Shown piece after piece: positions 5,533 to 5,682 of a stretch of DNA of 5,682 bases. Position 1 is the stretch's first letter; the number at the start of each line of letters is the position of its first letter. Position numbers and translations under genes: made by a program. This DNA comes from an uncultured bacterium (GTDB taxonomy: Bacteria > Planctomycetota > Phycisphaerae > Phycisphaerales > SM1A02), in contig CAIWNO010000222.1 in NCBI GenBank assembly GCA_903914045.1, forward strand, positions 1-5,682, given 5' to 3'. The notes beneath the pieces were generated by a model, which was not told the origin of the DNA, did no database searches, and worked only from the letters and a program-made list of their open reading frames with translations.

Positions 5533-5682
5533 GTCGCCACCTTCAATGTCTCCAACACCGCGCACAATCAAATTCTTCTTGTTGGCGTAGGGCTTGGCAA
5601 GATTGCCATGGGCGGACCCGGGCTTGCATGGAATACTGAAGTAAATTTGTGGCGTTTACAGCATAATTCAGCCGAAGAAGGT
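5533..5682 (+). other. Downstream region with open, coding-like frame but no clear start
   Basis: After the RDD gene stop (TAA, 5530-5532) the same frame stays open for all 50 codons to the window edge, without a canonical start before ATG 5608. The translation looks protein-like ('NQILLVGVGLGKIAMGGPG' at about 5566-5622, then 'AWNTEVNLWRL'), and about two thirds of codons begin with a purine, as in real genes here. No ribosome site precedes ATG 5608. It may be the start of a further gene, the remnant of a longer RDD protein, or chance. No terminator hairpin is evident. Confidence 0.3.

Noticed and set aside
5209..5571. Minus-strand frame with a protein-like opening ('MIVRGVGDIEGGDLFLQ')
   Set aside because: It runs antisense through the well-supported RDD domain and mirrors the codon phase of the plus strand, which makes antisense frames look coding.

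Overview
The window is ordinary chromosomal bacterial DNA of moderate GC, densely coding, with no mobile element, RNA gene or CRISPR array that I can see. The best guess for the source is a planctomycete, probably of the Phycisphaerae lineage. This rests on three plus-strand genes (2545-5532) that match, from memory, a block of uncharacterised planctomycete envelope genes: a small cytosolic protein, a LolA-like lipoprotein and an RDD membrane protein. It also rests on a CdaA/CdaR pair lying outside a Firmicutes-type cdaA-cdaR-glmM setting. No database search was possible, so the taxonomic call is an inference.

Layout. Positions 2-250 (+) hold the C-terminal S4 RNA-binding domain of tyrosyl-tRNA synthetase, cut by the window edge. 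Positions 251-351 are a short AT-rich convergent gap with a perfect 8-bp inverted repeat that may be a terminator. Positions 352-2510 (-) are a two-gene operon transcribed right to left. It runs from cdaA, a membrane diadenylate cyclase with three N-terminal helices, to cdaR, its YbbR-like membrane-anchored partner; the two overlap by one base (TAGTG). A 34-bp divergent gap (2511-2544) separates cdaA from the plus-strand operon. That operon has three tightly packed genes: 2545-3063 (planctomycete-type hypothetical), 3077-4006 (lipoprotein) and 4003-5532 (secreted propeller-like domain fused to an RDD membrane domain). The last two share an ATGA overlap. Positions 5533-5682 hold no gene with a convincing start, but the frame stays open and looks coding.

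How the genes work together. CdaA should make the second messenger c-di-AMP at the cytoplasmic membrane, and CdaR should modulate it from outside the membrane. The divergent operon looks like an envelope-associated unit with one cytosolic, one lipid-anchored and one membrane-embedded product. A functional link between the two operons is suggested only by their shared, very short promoter region.

The most notable points are these: the DGA motif of the cyclase reads Asp-Leu-Ala; the cyclase carries a roughly 100-residue acidic, histidine-containing tail with an in-frame 15-bp duplication; the RDD protein has a large secreted W-rich N-terminal domain and lacks the usual late Asp; the 7-mer CAAGCGC recurs about 15 times in different reading frames; and an open coding-like frame follows the RDD stop codon.
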